Assembly: GCF_011170125.1 (NCBI RefSeq)
Contig: NZ_BLLN01000006.1
Location: 21,424 to 85,423 of the forward strand
DNA: 64,000 nucleotides
Direction: 5' to 3'
Source: Streptomyces diastaticus subsp. diastaticus
Lineage (GTDB): Bacteria; Actinomycetota; Actinomycetes; Streptomycetales; Streptomycetaceae
Part shown: piece by piece, positions 55,166-63,705 of the stretch
Layout: every line of letters begins with the position of its first letter
Position numbering within the stretch: position 1 is the first letter of the stretch
Translations under genes and position numbers: made by a program
Notes under the pieces: model-generated
What the model saw: only the letters and a program-made list of their open reading frames with translations
What the model was told of the DNA's origin: nothing
Databases searched by the model: none

Positions 55166-57490
55166 TCAGCCGCCGGCCCCCTCGGGCAGTGAGGAGCGGA
55201 GGAAGCGGGCGGTCGTGGTGTCCGAGCCTTCGACCATCTCGGCGGGGGTGCCGGTGAACACGACCCGGCCGCCGTGCTCACCGGCGCCGGGCCCGACGTC
55301 GATAATCCAGTCGGCGTGCTTGACCACGTCCAGGTCGTGCTCGATGGCGATGACGGTGTTGCCCGCGTCCACCAGCCGGTCGAGCAGGGCGAGCAGGTTG
55401 TCGATGTCGGCCATGTGCAGACCGGTGGTCGGTTCGTCGAACACGTAGACGCTGCCGTGCTCGTGGAGCCGGTTGGCGAGTTTCACCCGCTGGCGTTCGC
55501 CGCCGGAGAGCATGGACAGCGGGCGGCCCAGTGTCAGATAGCCCAGGCCGACCTCCTCCAGCGGCGCCAGGCGGCGCGCGATGGCCGGGTCGTCGAACGC
55601 GTCGCGAGCCTCGGCGACGGTGAGCTCCAGCACCTCCGCGATGTTGCGGCCGCCCAGCCGGTGGGCCAGGGCCTCCGGCCGGTAGCGGGAGCCGTCGCAG
55701 ACCTCGCAGACGGTGGTGACCGGGTCCATGAAGGCCAGGTCGGTGGTGATCGTGCCGCGCCCGCGACACTCGGTGCAGGCGCCCTTGGCGTTGAAGCTGA
55801 AGAGGCTCGGGTCCACCCCGTGCGCCTTCGCGAACAGCTTCCGCACGGTGTCCCAGATGCCGGTGTAGGTCGCCGGAGTGGAGCGGGGGTTCAGGCCCAC
55901 CGCCGACTGGTCGAGCACGATCGCCTTCGGATGCTGGGCGGTGAACACCCGGGAGACCAGCGTCGACTTGCCCGAGCCGGCCACCCCGGTGACCACGGTC
56001 AGCACTCCGGTCGGGAAGTCGACGTCGACGTCCCGCAGGTTGTGCAGTCGCGCGCCCCGCACCGGGAGTCGGCCGGTGGCCGTCCGGGGGTTCGGCTTCA
56101 GCCCGGGTTGGCTGCGGAAGTGCCGGCCCGTGAGCGTCCCGCTCGCGGCAAGCTTCTCGACCGTGCCGGTGAAGACGACCTCCCCGCCGGCGGCGCCCGC
56201 TCCCGGGCCGACGTCGATCACGTGGTCGGCGATCGCGATGACGTCCCGGTTGTGCTCGACGATGAGCACGGTGTTGCCCTTGTCCCGCAGGTCCTGCAGC
56301 AGGCGGTTGAGGCGGTCGACGTCGTGAGGGTGCAGACCCACGCTCGGCTCGTCGAAGATGTACGTCATCCCGGTCAGCGCCGACCCGAGGTGGCGTACGG
56401 TCTTCAGCCGCTGGCCCTCGCCGCCCGACAGGGTCCTGGTGGGCCGGTTGAGCGTGAGGTAGCCGAGGCCCACCGACTGGATGCGCCGCAGCGAGGACAG
56501 CGCGGCGGGCACCACAGGCCCCGCCCACCGGTCCGAGACCCGCTCCAGCTCGGCGACCAGGTCGCCGATCTCCATCTCGCAGTAGTCCGCGATGTTGCGG
56601 CCGTCGATCCTCGACTCCAGGGCCGCCCGCGAGAGCCGGGCGCCCCGGCACTCCTCGCAGGTCCGCTCGGTGACGACCTGCTCGGTGGCCTTGCGCTCCT
56701 TGTCCTTGAGCGACTCGAGCCCCGGCTTGATGAACCGCCGGGTCAGCCTCGGCACCACGCCCTCGTACTCGTTGATGGCGACGTTTCCGAAGTCGTCGGG
56801 GCGGATCGTCTCGAATCCCTCCCCCTGCAGCAGCAGGTCCATCTCCTCGTCCGAGTACTGACCGAGCGGCTTGTCCGGGTCGAAGACCGGCTCGAGGTCG
56901 GTGTCGCGCGCGCGGCCCTTCTCATAGCGGCTGATCTGCGCGTAGCGCTTCCAGTAGTTGGTGCCGACCGCGAAGTTGGCGTGCCGGATCGCGCCCTCGT
57001 TGAGGGACCTGTCGAGGTCCAGCAGCTTGTCCACGTCGAGTTGGAGGGTGGCGCCCAGGCCGTCGCAGGCCGGGCACATGCCGTGCGGGTCGTTGAAGGA
57101 GTAGAAGTTGGAAGGACCGGCGCTCGGCTCGCCGTAGCGGGACAACAGCACCCGCAGCACCGGGTTGACCTCGGTCATGGTGCCCACCGTCGAGCGGGTG
57201 CCGCCGCCCACCGGCTTCTGGTCCACGATGATCGCCGGCGCGAGGTTCTCGATCAGTTCGAACTCGGGCCGCTCGTAGCGGGGCAGCCGGTTGCGGATGA
57301 AGGCCGGGAAGACCTCGTTCAGTTGGCGCTGCGACTCCACGGCGATCGTGCCGAACACGATCGACGACTTGCCGGACCCGGAGACCCCGGTCACCACGAT
57401 CAGGACGCCCAGCGGGATCCGCAGGTTCACTCCCTTCAGGTTGTTGGTCCGGGCCCCCGTCACCACGATGTGCTGCCTGTCCTCGCCCAT
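55166..57490 (-). CDS. UvrA-like ABC ATPase (class II, DrrC-type self-resistance)
   Basis: 774 residues, near the length of UvrA2/DrrC proteins and shorter than housekeeping UvrA (about 950), since the UvrB-binding insertion is missing. Two ATPase modules: Walker A GVSGSGKSS (~35) and GVAGSGKST (~500), signatures TLSGGEGQRLK and MLSGGERQRVK, Walker B IFDEPSVGLH and VFDEPTTGLH, and CxxC zinc pairs (CPACDG, CEECRG, CTECRG, CEVCDG). Such proteins remove DNA-binding antibiotics from DNA in their producers. It is the only complete gene in a 4.2-kb block whose flanking genes are cut. Confidence 0.93.
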   Translation of the reverse strand: MGEDRQHIVVTGARTNNLKGVNLRIPLGVLIVVTGVSGSGKSSIVFGTIAVESQRQLNEVFPAFIRNRLPRYERPEFELIENLAPAIIVDQKPVGGGTRSTVGTMTEVNPVLRVLLSRYGEPSAGPSNFYSFNDPHGMCPACDGLGATLQLDVDKLLDLDRSLNEGAIRHANFAVGTNYWKRYAQISRYEKGRARDTDLEPVFDPDKPLGQYSDEEMDLLLQGEGFETIRPDDFGNVAINEYEGVVPRLTRRFIKPGLESLKDKERKATEQVVTERTCEECRGARLSRAALESRIDGRNIADYCEMEIGDLVAELERVSDRWAGPVVPAALSSLRRIQSVGLGYLTLNRPTRTLSGGEGQRLKTVRHLGSALTGMTYIFDEPSVGLHPHDVDRLNRLLQDLRDKGNTVLIVEHNRDVIAIADHVIDVGPGAGAAGGEVVFTGTVEKLAASGTLTGRHFRSQPGLKPNPRTATGRLPVRGARLHNLRDVDVDFPTGVLTVVTGVAGSGKSTLVSRVFTAQHPKAIVLDQSAVGLNPRSTPATYTGIWDTVRKLFAKAHGVDPSLFSFNAKGACTECRGRGTITTDLAFMDPVTTVCEVCDGSRYRPEALAHRLGGRNIAEVLELTVAEARDAFDDPAIARRLAPLEEVGLGYLTLGRPLSMLSGGERQRVKLANRLHEHGSVYVFDEPTTGLHMADIDNLLALLDRLVDAGNTVIAIEHDLDVVKHADWIIDVGPGAGEHGGRVVFTGTPAEMVEGSDTTTARFLRSSLPEGAGG

Positions 57491-57542
57491 GGCGGTCTTC
57501 GTCTCCTCGTACTCGCCGTCGTTCAGGTGCCGCTGCCGGGTT

Positions 57543-57880
57543 TCACCGGCCGCTCACCACTGTGCCCGCCGGCGCTCCACCGTCGGCGTCTGCCGTGAGG
57601 TCACCCATCGATATCCGGCCACCCCGGGTGACCAGGTCCACCAGGAACTCCTCCGGCGAACTCGGGCCCGCGTCGGCGAGCCCGGCGAACCAGTCGGCGC
57701 TCTCCCGGCCGATCCGCTGCGTGTGCTCCACCGCCGGTCGGCGGCCCGTCTCGTACGCCGCCAACGCGCCCGGCAGTGAGGGCTCGGCCCGCAGCGCAGC
57801 GGCCAGGGCGCGGGCGTCGTCCAGGGCCAGCCGGGTGCCGGAGCCGACCGAGTAGTGCGCCGTGTGCGCCGCGCTAACTT
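57543..57880 (-). pseudogene. 3' fragment of an FAD-dependent monooxygenase gene
   Basis: The frame reads AHYSVGSGTRLALDDARALA, LAAYETGRRPAVEHTQRIGR and GDLTADADGGAPAGTVVSGR then stops. The SVGSGTRLALDDARALA piece is the C-terminal FAD-contact motif of aromatic hydroxylases, and the context resembles the monooxygenase domain of anthraniloyl-CoA monooxygenase-type enzymes. Upstream of about 57,880 the homology stops, so the N-terminal 75% of the domain is missing. This is the right-hand breakpoint of the inserted block. Confidence 0.65.
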
Positions 57881-58056
57881 CGGCGCGCTCGCACGGTCAA
57901 CGCAGGAAATGCAGAGCAACGTCAGACAACGTCAACCCTTGGTGAGCTCCACTACAGGGGAAAGGGGAGCAGAGCGCGGCCCTCCGCCCGTCTCCCGGCC
58001 CCACCGCGGTTCACGACCAGCCGTTTCCCGCCGCCCGCCAACTCGTTGCCCTGGAC

Positions 58057-58866
58057 ATGGAAACCGAACCCACGCTGGTCCTGGGCGCGACCGGCTCGGT
58101 CGGCCGGCGGGTCGCCGCGCGGCTGGACGCTCTCGGGGCACACGTCCGTCCGGCCACCCGGAACTCCGCGACCCGCTTCGACTGGGATGACCAACGCACC
58201 TGGAAGCCGGCCCTCAACGGCGTCTCCCGACTGTTCCTGATGAGCCCCGACGGAGTCCCCGTGGCGCCGGGCTTTGTCCAGATGGCGGTGGAACTCGGCG
58301 TGGAGCGGATGGTGCTGCTGTCCAGCCGCGCCATCGAGACGATAGGGGACGAGCGGCTCCTCGACGCGGAGCGGCTGGTCAGGACGTCGGGGGCCGACTG
58401 GACGGTCGTACGCTCCGACTGGTTCGACCAGAACTTCGACGAGGGCCACTTCCGGACGGCCGTACGCGACGGCCGGCTGACGGTCCCGCTCGGAGACTGC
58501 CGGCAGGCGTTTGCCGACCTCGACGACGTGGCGGACGTGATCGCCCTCGCCCTGCGGGAGGACGGGCACACCGGCCGGACCTACGAGGTCACCGGGCCAC
58601 ACGCATTGTCCTTCGGCGAGGCGTGCGAGGTCATCAGCGCGCGCACCGGCCGGCCGCTCGAGTTCCGCGGCGAACCGGAGGACTACCGGGCGTTCATGAC
58701 CTCCCTCGGCCGGCCCGAGGAGGAGGTCGAGGGGGAGATCGCCGCCTTCGACGCCCTCCGCGCGCTCGGCGACGGCAAGCCCCTGGACACCGTCCCACGG
58801 CTGCTCGGACGTTCCGCCAGGAGCTTCGAGGAGTACGTCGCGAGCGTGCCCGCCGACCGCTGGTGA
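58057..58866 (+). CDS. NmrA/SDR-like NAD(P)-binding protein
   Basis: 269 residues with the N-terminal dinucleotide motif LVLGATGSVGRRVAARL (residues ~7-23), the NmrA-type segments VELGVERMVLLSSRAIET and DWTVVRSDWFDQNF, and a C-terminal substrate domain. The extended SDR catalytic YxxxK is lacking, as in NmrA-like redox sensors and quinone reductase (QorB) relatives. No ribosome site is obvious; the promoter must lie in the 170 bases after the truncated monooxygenase. Function unknown; a quinone or redox role is possible. Confidence 0.85.
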   Translation: METEPTLVLGATGSVGRRVAARLDALGAHVRPATRNSATRFDWDDQRTWKPALNGVSRLFLMSPDGVPVAPGFVQMAVELGVERMVLLSSRAIETIGDERLLDAERLVRTSGADWTVVRSDWFDQNFDEGHFRTAVRDGRLTVPLGDCRQAFADLDDVADVIALALREDGHTGRTYEVTGPHALSFGEACEVISARTGRPLEFRGEPEDYRAFMTSLGRPEEEVEGEIAAFDALRALGDGKPLDTVPRLLGRSARSFEEYVASVPADRW

Positions 58867-59052
58867 GGAGTTCCGTCAGAAACGGCACAGGCACCGCAAA
58901 TCCCGTACAAGGCTCACCGCCCGTCTCCTTCCCCGGGTGATCACCGCCCTACGCTCCGAGGTATCCGCCCCACCGGTGGCCCAACCGCCCCGAAGCGAGG
59001 GCGGATTCCCTCGCACCTCACAGCGTGCGGTCACTCCCGGTAAGCGACAGTA

Positions 59053-59920
59053 AGACCGTGTCCTATGTGGTGAGGTGGTCGTTGGGGTGATTATGGGGCG
59101 GGGTACATAGAGTTGGATTGTTCCGGACGGACTGTGGGAGATCGCGAAGCCGTTGATCCCGCCGTCGAAGGTGCGGCCGCAGGGTGGCGGCACGCAGGAC
59201 ACGCCTGATGAGACGGTGTTCGCGGCCGTCGTCTACGTGCTGGTCAGCGGCTGTGCCTGGCGCGCGTTGCCGCCATGCTTCGGGATATCGAAGTCGACGG
59301 CCCATCGCAGGTTCGTGATCTGGTCGCGGGCCGGCGTGTGGGGCCGACTGCACGAGGAGATCGTGCACCGGCTCTACGACGCCAGCCTGCTCGACCTGTC
59401 GCGTGCAGTCCTCGACTCCGCCCACGTGCGCGCTAAAAAGGGGGCGAACACACAGGTCCGAGCCCCGTGGACCGGGGCAAGCCGGGCTCCAAGATGCACG
59501 TCCTGTCGGATGCGAACGGACTGCCCCTGGTCGTCGGTGTCTCCGCTGCCAACGTCCACGACAGCCTCGCGTTGAAGCCCATGGTCGCCGCTCACCAAAC
59601 GAGACACGACCCACACCGCGGCCGGTACTTCAAGCCTCAGCGTCTTCACGCCGACAAGGCGTACGACGTTCCTCACCTGCGCAAATGGCTTCGCGGCAAG
59701 CGCATCGGCGTCCGCGTCGCACGCAAGGGCATCGAGTCCAGCGAACGACTCGGCCGCCGAAGGTGGGTCATCGAGCGCACCATGTCCTGGCTCACGGGCT
59801 ACCGTCGGCTCAACCACCGCTACGAACGAAACCCCCGAAACTACCTGGCCTTTCTCGGCCTCGCCGCCGCCCTCTGCTGCTACAAGCGACTCATCCGCCT
59901 CACCACGTAGGACACGGTCT
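59053..59920 (+). mobile_element. IS5-family (IS427-group) insertion sequence
   Basis: 26-base inverted repeats AGACCGTGTCCTAYGTGGTG AGGYGG (59053-59078; complement at 59895-59920, two mismatches) enclose a two-frame transposase. Flanking TA on both sides fits the TA-type target of this group. It splits or abuts a small gene fragment on its right side. Confidence 0.9.
59153..59910 (+). CDS. IS427-type transposase, expressed by frameshift
   Basis: Frame 1 (from TTG 59153, though the true start is probably upstream near 59117) gives the helix-turn-helix domain (DETVFAAVVYVLVSGCAWRA, FGISKSTAHRRFVIW, VLDSAHVRAKKG). At CTAAAAAGGGGG (about 59434) a -1 slip leads into frame 2, GEHTGPSPVDRGKPGSKMHV, with the rest of the DDE nuclease (LHADKAYDVPHL, RRWVIERTMSWLTGYRRL). 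The slippery site is typical of this IS group, so the two frames are one gene, not a pseudogene. Confidence 0.85.
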
Positions 59921-60104
59921 ATAAGGCGAGGGCGTCGGAGTTGGCGACAGGGTCGGCCGCGAGCTTGCGGCCAAAGGTGAGCCAGTCGACGCTGGCGAGC
60001 CGAAGGTCGATCGCGCCGGCGCGGCGCTTCGTGATGGCGGCGCGCACGGCCTTGGTAGGGCGGGCCACGGGCGGGGTCCTCCAGCGGTGCACCCCGCGCC
60101 CCAT
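59919..60104 (-). pseudogene. Small gene fragment cut by the IS
   Basis: 61 residues, MGRGVHRWRTPPVARPTKAV then TKRRAGAIDLRLASVDWLTF; the stop codon is formed at the IS edge. The central part looks like an N-terminal helix-turn-helix of a larger Streptomyces plasmid or phage protein that I cannot name. The remainder would lie on the other side of the IS, but 58867-59052 shows no clear continuation. Confidence 0.4.
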
Positions 60105-60657
60105 CAGATCCCACCCTTTCCAGCCCTCGTATATCCCAGACCACAGCGGTTAGTCGGTACGACCCATTACAGAATCTGGTGCATCAAGAATATAAGCACC
60201 CATCCCACAAACATGATGCAGACAAGGAAGGCCAGCACGACCGGCCCACGCCCAGGGCCTTCACGCCTTTCACTCATGAACCAATCACCGTACGTTTCCA
60301 CTCGTGCGAGATCTACGACGACCTACCGGGCACCACGGTAATCCCGCAGCTTGTTCCGCGTACCAGCCAATATTGTAACCTGCGCCAGAACACCCAGAGA
60401 TGGACTGCAAGCGTAGAGCCGACACGCCATCACCTCAGATCACCTAGACCTCGACGATGGCGGTCAGCTCCGCGACGAAAATGCATTCCCGATGGGACCA
60501 GCGCACCGCCATCAAGCAGCAAAGCGTGCACAAACCCTAACCAGGGCAGCTACACCAGGCTTAGATACATTCATCTGCGAACCCTGCCGTAGCATGCCCA
60601 GCCACCGACGTCCCGCCCATCTGGACAACCCTGAGCCGGAGCGGAAAGGACTAGATC
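60105..60657. other. Intergenic, lower-GC
   Basis: About 550 bases, visibly richer in A and T than the rest of the window (for example AAGAATATAAGCACCC). No supported gene or RNA was seen. Confidence 0.45.
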
Positions 60658-61032
60658 TTACGCGATCCTGTTAACCCACGAGTCACAGTCGTCCGGGTAC
60701 AAGGGCTGATCCTCACACGCTCGGAAGCTCACAGCCTCGTTCTCAGGGAAGTCGTGATTGAAGGTGTGGCAGGAGCCCGCACTCCCCGGGTTTACATCGC
60801 GATGGTCTCCCATATTGTCGTACCAGAAGTAGTCATTGTACGCAGCTGCTCCGTCTCTCTTAGTGTCGCAAACAGTGAACTTATCTCCGTAACTGATGAA
60901 ACGGACAGAGGCCCCATCGGTCTCCGACAATCCATCCGTTCCAGCCCATGCTGCCGAGGCAAAGCCGATCCCACAGATCAGCGACGCAGCACATACACTG
61001 GCCGCATTACGCAGGAGCTTCTTCATAACCAT
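60658..61032 (-). CDS. Secreted four-cysteine protein, paralogue A
   Basis: ATG 61032 has GGGAGG five bases upstream; 124 residues. Signal peptide MVMKKLLRNAASVCAASLIC with cleavage near ASAAWAG. The mature part of about 95 residues has cysteines in FTVCDTKRD, GSCHTFNHDF, RACEDQ and DDCDSW. It aligns over its full length with the protein at 61251-61676 (shared pattern SYGDK-x2-VCDT and HDF-x-E). Function unknown: candidates are a secreted binding protein, an enzyme inhibitor or a toxin-like protein. The pair is divergently transcribed, 218 bases apart. Confidence 0.8.
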   Translation of the reverse strand: MVMKKLLRNAASVCAASLICGIGFASAAWAGTDGLSETDGASVRFISYGDKFTVCDTKRDGAAAYNDYFWYDNMGDHRDVNPGSAGSCHTFNHDFPENEAVSFRACEDQPLYPDDCDSWVNRIA

Positions 61033-61250
61033 GCAGTCCTCCCGAGATTTGGATTTCTATGATCCTAAACCTTCACCGTTTGATTCGAACTGATCGTACG
61101 TAGATAACGGACAGTCACCCCGATCACGGTAAACAATCAACGCTGGACCTACGGGGAAACATGTTTCGTCCCCACAGAACGCAATGATAATGAACCCGCT
61201 TCATCAAAGTCATCATAGTTCCCGCACGATCAGTCAAGGGAGACACCGCG

Positions 61251-61676
61251 TTGAGGTTGACCGAAGCATCCAGGAAGCGGCTGCTGACCACAGGCCGCAG
61301 TGCAGCCAGCGCCACCGCATTCGCCGTCGTCCTGCTCGCTGCCGGCAGCACCATGAGTTGGGCAGCCGAATCGAGAGCCGCTAGCCGTGACGCCGTCTCG
61401 GAAGGCGGCGGTGGAAGAGTGACGTTCTACAGTTACGGCGACAAAATCGAGGTTTGCGACACGGCCACAGATGCCCAGGGCCCGTACGGGGTATACAAGT
61501 ACTACAAGTCCGAGGCCTCCCCCATCCAGGGGAGGCACAATCAAACACGCGGAAACGGCGCCTGCAACACGTGGGACCATGATTTCGCTGAAGGCAAGAC
61601 AATCCTGATCCGCAAGTGCCAAGACCTCCCCGTACTGCCGGACACGTGCTTGCCATGGAAGACTGGCATCGTGTAG
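61251..61676 (+). CDS. Secreted four-cysteine protein, paralogue B
   Basis: TTG 61251 follows AAGGGAG; 141 residues. Signal peptide with a twin-basic start and hydrophobic core (AFAVVLLAAGSTMSWA), cleaved after about residue 38. Mature part has the four cysteines of paralogue A in the same order: IEVCDTATD, GACNTWDHDF, RKCQDLP and DTCLPW. Probably two disulfides. The Lys/Tyr-rich middle (YGVYKYYKSEASP) is the least conserved. A terminator follows 22 bases past the stop. Not recognised as any named family. Confidence 0.8.
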   Translation: MRLTEASRKRLLTTGRSAASATAFAVVLLAAGSTMSWAAESRAASRDAVSEGGGGRVTFYSYGDKIEVCDTATDAQGPYGVYKYYKSEASPIQGRHNQTRGNGACNTWDHDFAEGKTILIRKCQDLPVLPDTCLPWKTGIV

Positions 61677-61697
61677 CCAAATCGCTTAGATCCATCG

Positions 61698-61726
61698 AGG
61701 GGCGGCGCTGAATCAGCGTCGCCCCT
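61698..61726 (+). terminator. Terminator after paralogue B
   Basis: AGGGGCGGCGCTG / CAGCGTCGCCCCT, 13 pairs with one wobble, 3-base loop. Confidence 0.88.
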
Positions 61727-62132
61727 CCTGGTGGTGTTGGCCTAGCCTCAAAGTTCATGGCGGCCCACACCGACGGAGTCGGCGGGCCGTGTTCGTGCCG
61801 CGAGGCGAGGACGGGCAGGCCGAGGGCCCCAATGTCGCCCCGGGGCGGCGCACCGGATTCAACTGCTCCGGTCACGGGCTGGTGCAGTAGGGGCGGGAAG
61901 GTCGCTAACCAGCCAAGCTTCGGCGGGGAATGCGAGCTGGTCGAGTGCTGCGGTGATGTAACTGGCCCAGGGTCAGTTCGGGCCAGGCGGAGGATTCGCT
62001 GGCGGCTGGGCGTCACGAGTTGGCCGACCACCAGCGCGCCTATCACCGACCTGAACTCCGAAACGGCTCCGCGGGGGGAACCGACCGGCCGTCAACAGAT
62101 CGAGTGGGTTTCCCGATGCACCGCGCGGTCAG
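61727..62132. other. Intergenic between converging genes
   Basis: 400 bases without a supported gene. Open frames on both strands lack ribosome sites and any recognisable domain. Confidence 0.45.
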
Positions 62133-63014
62133 TCATCCACGAATTGATTGGCCAAGTTCACTGAGACCTGGAACTTGCGATGGCGGAACTGTGCAGCCTG
62201 ACGACGGTTCAGGTAGAAGAGAAACAAGGCTGTCGTGATCAAGACTGTTGAGGATTGCGACCTGAATCCGTCTCAAGGTTATTGCGGGTTCCACGCCGGC
62301 ATATTCGATGAAGCGTAGACGCGAATCGCTATAGGTCAGCAACGCTTCCACCCGACGACCCGATGAATATAGGGCAATCATCAGTGAGGCTATCAGCCGT
62401 TCTCGAAACGGGTACAGGTGAACCAAGTGCAATAGCCGCGGTATCAGCGAGTGATGCCCTCTAGGAGAAGCCCGAAGACGCACTTCCGCCAGCGTCTCTT
62501 CGGCCTGCAATCGCAACTCTTGCAGGCGCTGCGCTTCTCCTTTCAGCAGGATCACATCTTGCACTTCGGGCATCGCAGTCTCTGACCGCCACATACCCAG
62601 TCCGGCCTCAAGTGAACATATTGCCTCCTGAGGATTTTTTTCACTCCTCAATGATTTTTGCGCGTTCCTGAGGCACGCTTCGAACAAGTAAGCATCGACA
62701 TCGTTTGAACTCAGGATCAGACGGTACCCGGTGGCCCTGTTATGAACTATTTGGACAGGAGTCGACCGCAGAGCCATCCTGAGAGTCATTACGTAGCTCC
62801 TGACCATTTGCAAGCCCGAAGCTGGCTGCGTTGAACCCCAGAGGTGATCGGCAATATTATAGGCATTCATGCCGATTTCAGCGCCAGCGGAAGTGAGCAC
62901 CGCCAGCACTTTTCTACTACTTAGGGTCAACTGCCCTCGCCATGATCCGTTGACCTGCACATTGCCAAGCAACTGAATCGCGGGCTGGACGTTTCGCCAT
63001 CGCGGATCGGACAT
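62133..63014 (-). CDS. SARP-like transcriptional activator (HTH plus BTAD)
   Basis: ATG 63014 follows AGGGGGAG; 293 residues. Residues about 8-95 form an OmpR-type winged helix (AIQLLGNVQVNGSWRGQLTL, WGSTQPASGLQMVRSYVMTL, IVHNRATGYRLIL); residues about 100-250 form the all-helical BTAD domain. SARPs activate antibiotic clusters in Streptomyces; none is complete nearby. The 40-residue tail is unusual. Codon use is less GC-biased than in the main body of the window, suggesting transfer or relaxed selection. Confidence 0.85.
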   Translation of the reverse strand: MSDPRWRNVQPAIQLLGNVQVNGSWRGQLTLSSRKVLAVLTSAGAEIGMNAYNIADHLWGSTQPASGLQMVRSYVMTLRMALRSTPVQIVHNRATGYRLILSSNDVDAYLFEACLRNAQKSLRSEKNPQEAICSLEAGLGMWRSETAMPEVQDVILLKGEAQRLQELRLQAEETLAEVRLRASPRGHHSLIPRLLHLVHLYPFRERLIASLMIALYSSGRRVEALLTYSDSRLRFIEYAGVEPAITLRRIQVAILNSLDHDSLVSLLPEPSSGCTVPPSQVPGLSELGQSIRG

Positions 63015-63099
63015 AGCAAACTCCCCCTGGATGACTCTGCGGGCTAAGCGAGTACCGTCCATCTAATTTTATCGCGATATGCACGGGCAAGGGCGGAAG

Positions 63100-63705
63100 C
63101 TACCGATCGTGCGATACGCCCTGCGCTGGGCCTACCCATGAACCGGCAGCCGTCCCCAGCACGAATATCGATATCGCTGCGTACCAAGCACCCGGATCCG
63201 AACCTTGTTCAATGGGCCACGCCCAAGATGCAGTCAATCCGCCATGAACATCACGGGGCGCGGTCAAATAGATGGTTGCGCCATAAATCAGTACAGGCAG
63301 CCATGCCAAGCGCGCCCCAATAAGGCAAGACGCTAGCGACGCCATTCCCGTGAAGCCCAGAATGTTGCGCACCATTGCAATTGCGCCAAAGGTGCCGGGA
63401 TCGAACATTACCGTGCCCCCGAGAACGACCGCATATACTGCTGTTGCAATCGCGAGGTGGCCGGCCCTCCATAGCCAGGGCCGCCGAGCAGCCGTCCCTT
63501 CGATCTCAGGACTGGAGGAATGTAGTGAGCCAACGATAGCTGCCGCAGAAAGCAATGGCGCCATAGCAATAACGGGGACTCGTGCCGATGCGCCGAATCG
63601 AGGGGTGTCAATCAACCACTCAGCAAACCACCAAGACGCCAACGCCGTGCCGATCAGTGTCGCAAGCACCGGCCCCAATCCTCGAGTGCGCGCGTACAGG
63701 ATCAT
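63100..63705 (-). CDS. Small integral membrane protein
   Basis: ATG 63705 overlaps the upstream stop (ATGA) and gives 201 residues with five or six hydrophobic helices (VLATLIGTALASWWFAEWLI, VPVIAMAPLLSAAAIVGSL, LAIATAVYAVVLGGTVMF, IYGATIYL, AAISIFVLGTAAGSWVG). It could be an ABC-2-like transmembrane subunit or a stand-alone protein; no motif decides. Coupled to the gene before it. Confidence 0.7.
   Translation of the reverse strand: MILYARTRGLGPVLATLIGTALASWWFAEWLIDTPRFGASARVPVIAMAPLLSAAAIVGSLHSSSPEIEGTAARRPWLWRAGHLAIATAVYAVVLGGTVMFDPGTFGAIAMVRNILGFTGMASLASCLIGARLAWLPVLIYGATIYLTAPRDVHGGLTASWAWPIEQGSDPGAWYAAISIFVLGTAAGSWVGPAQGVSHDR

Noticed and set aside
52086..58056. Telomere-type palindromes near tpg
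   Set aside because: The hairpins seen (for example 55105-55138) lie just after genes and look like terminators; no cluster of closely spaced palindromes typical of Streptomyces ends was found.
59153..59910. IS427-type transposase as a frameshifted pseudogene
   Set aside because: The slip site CTAAAAAGGGGG is the normal programmed frameshift of this group, and both halves are otherwise intact.
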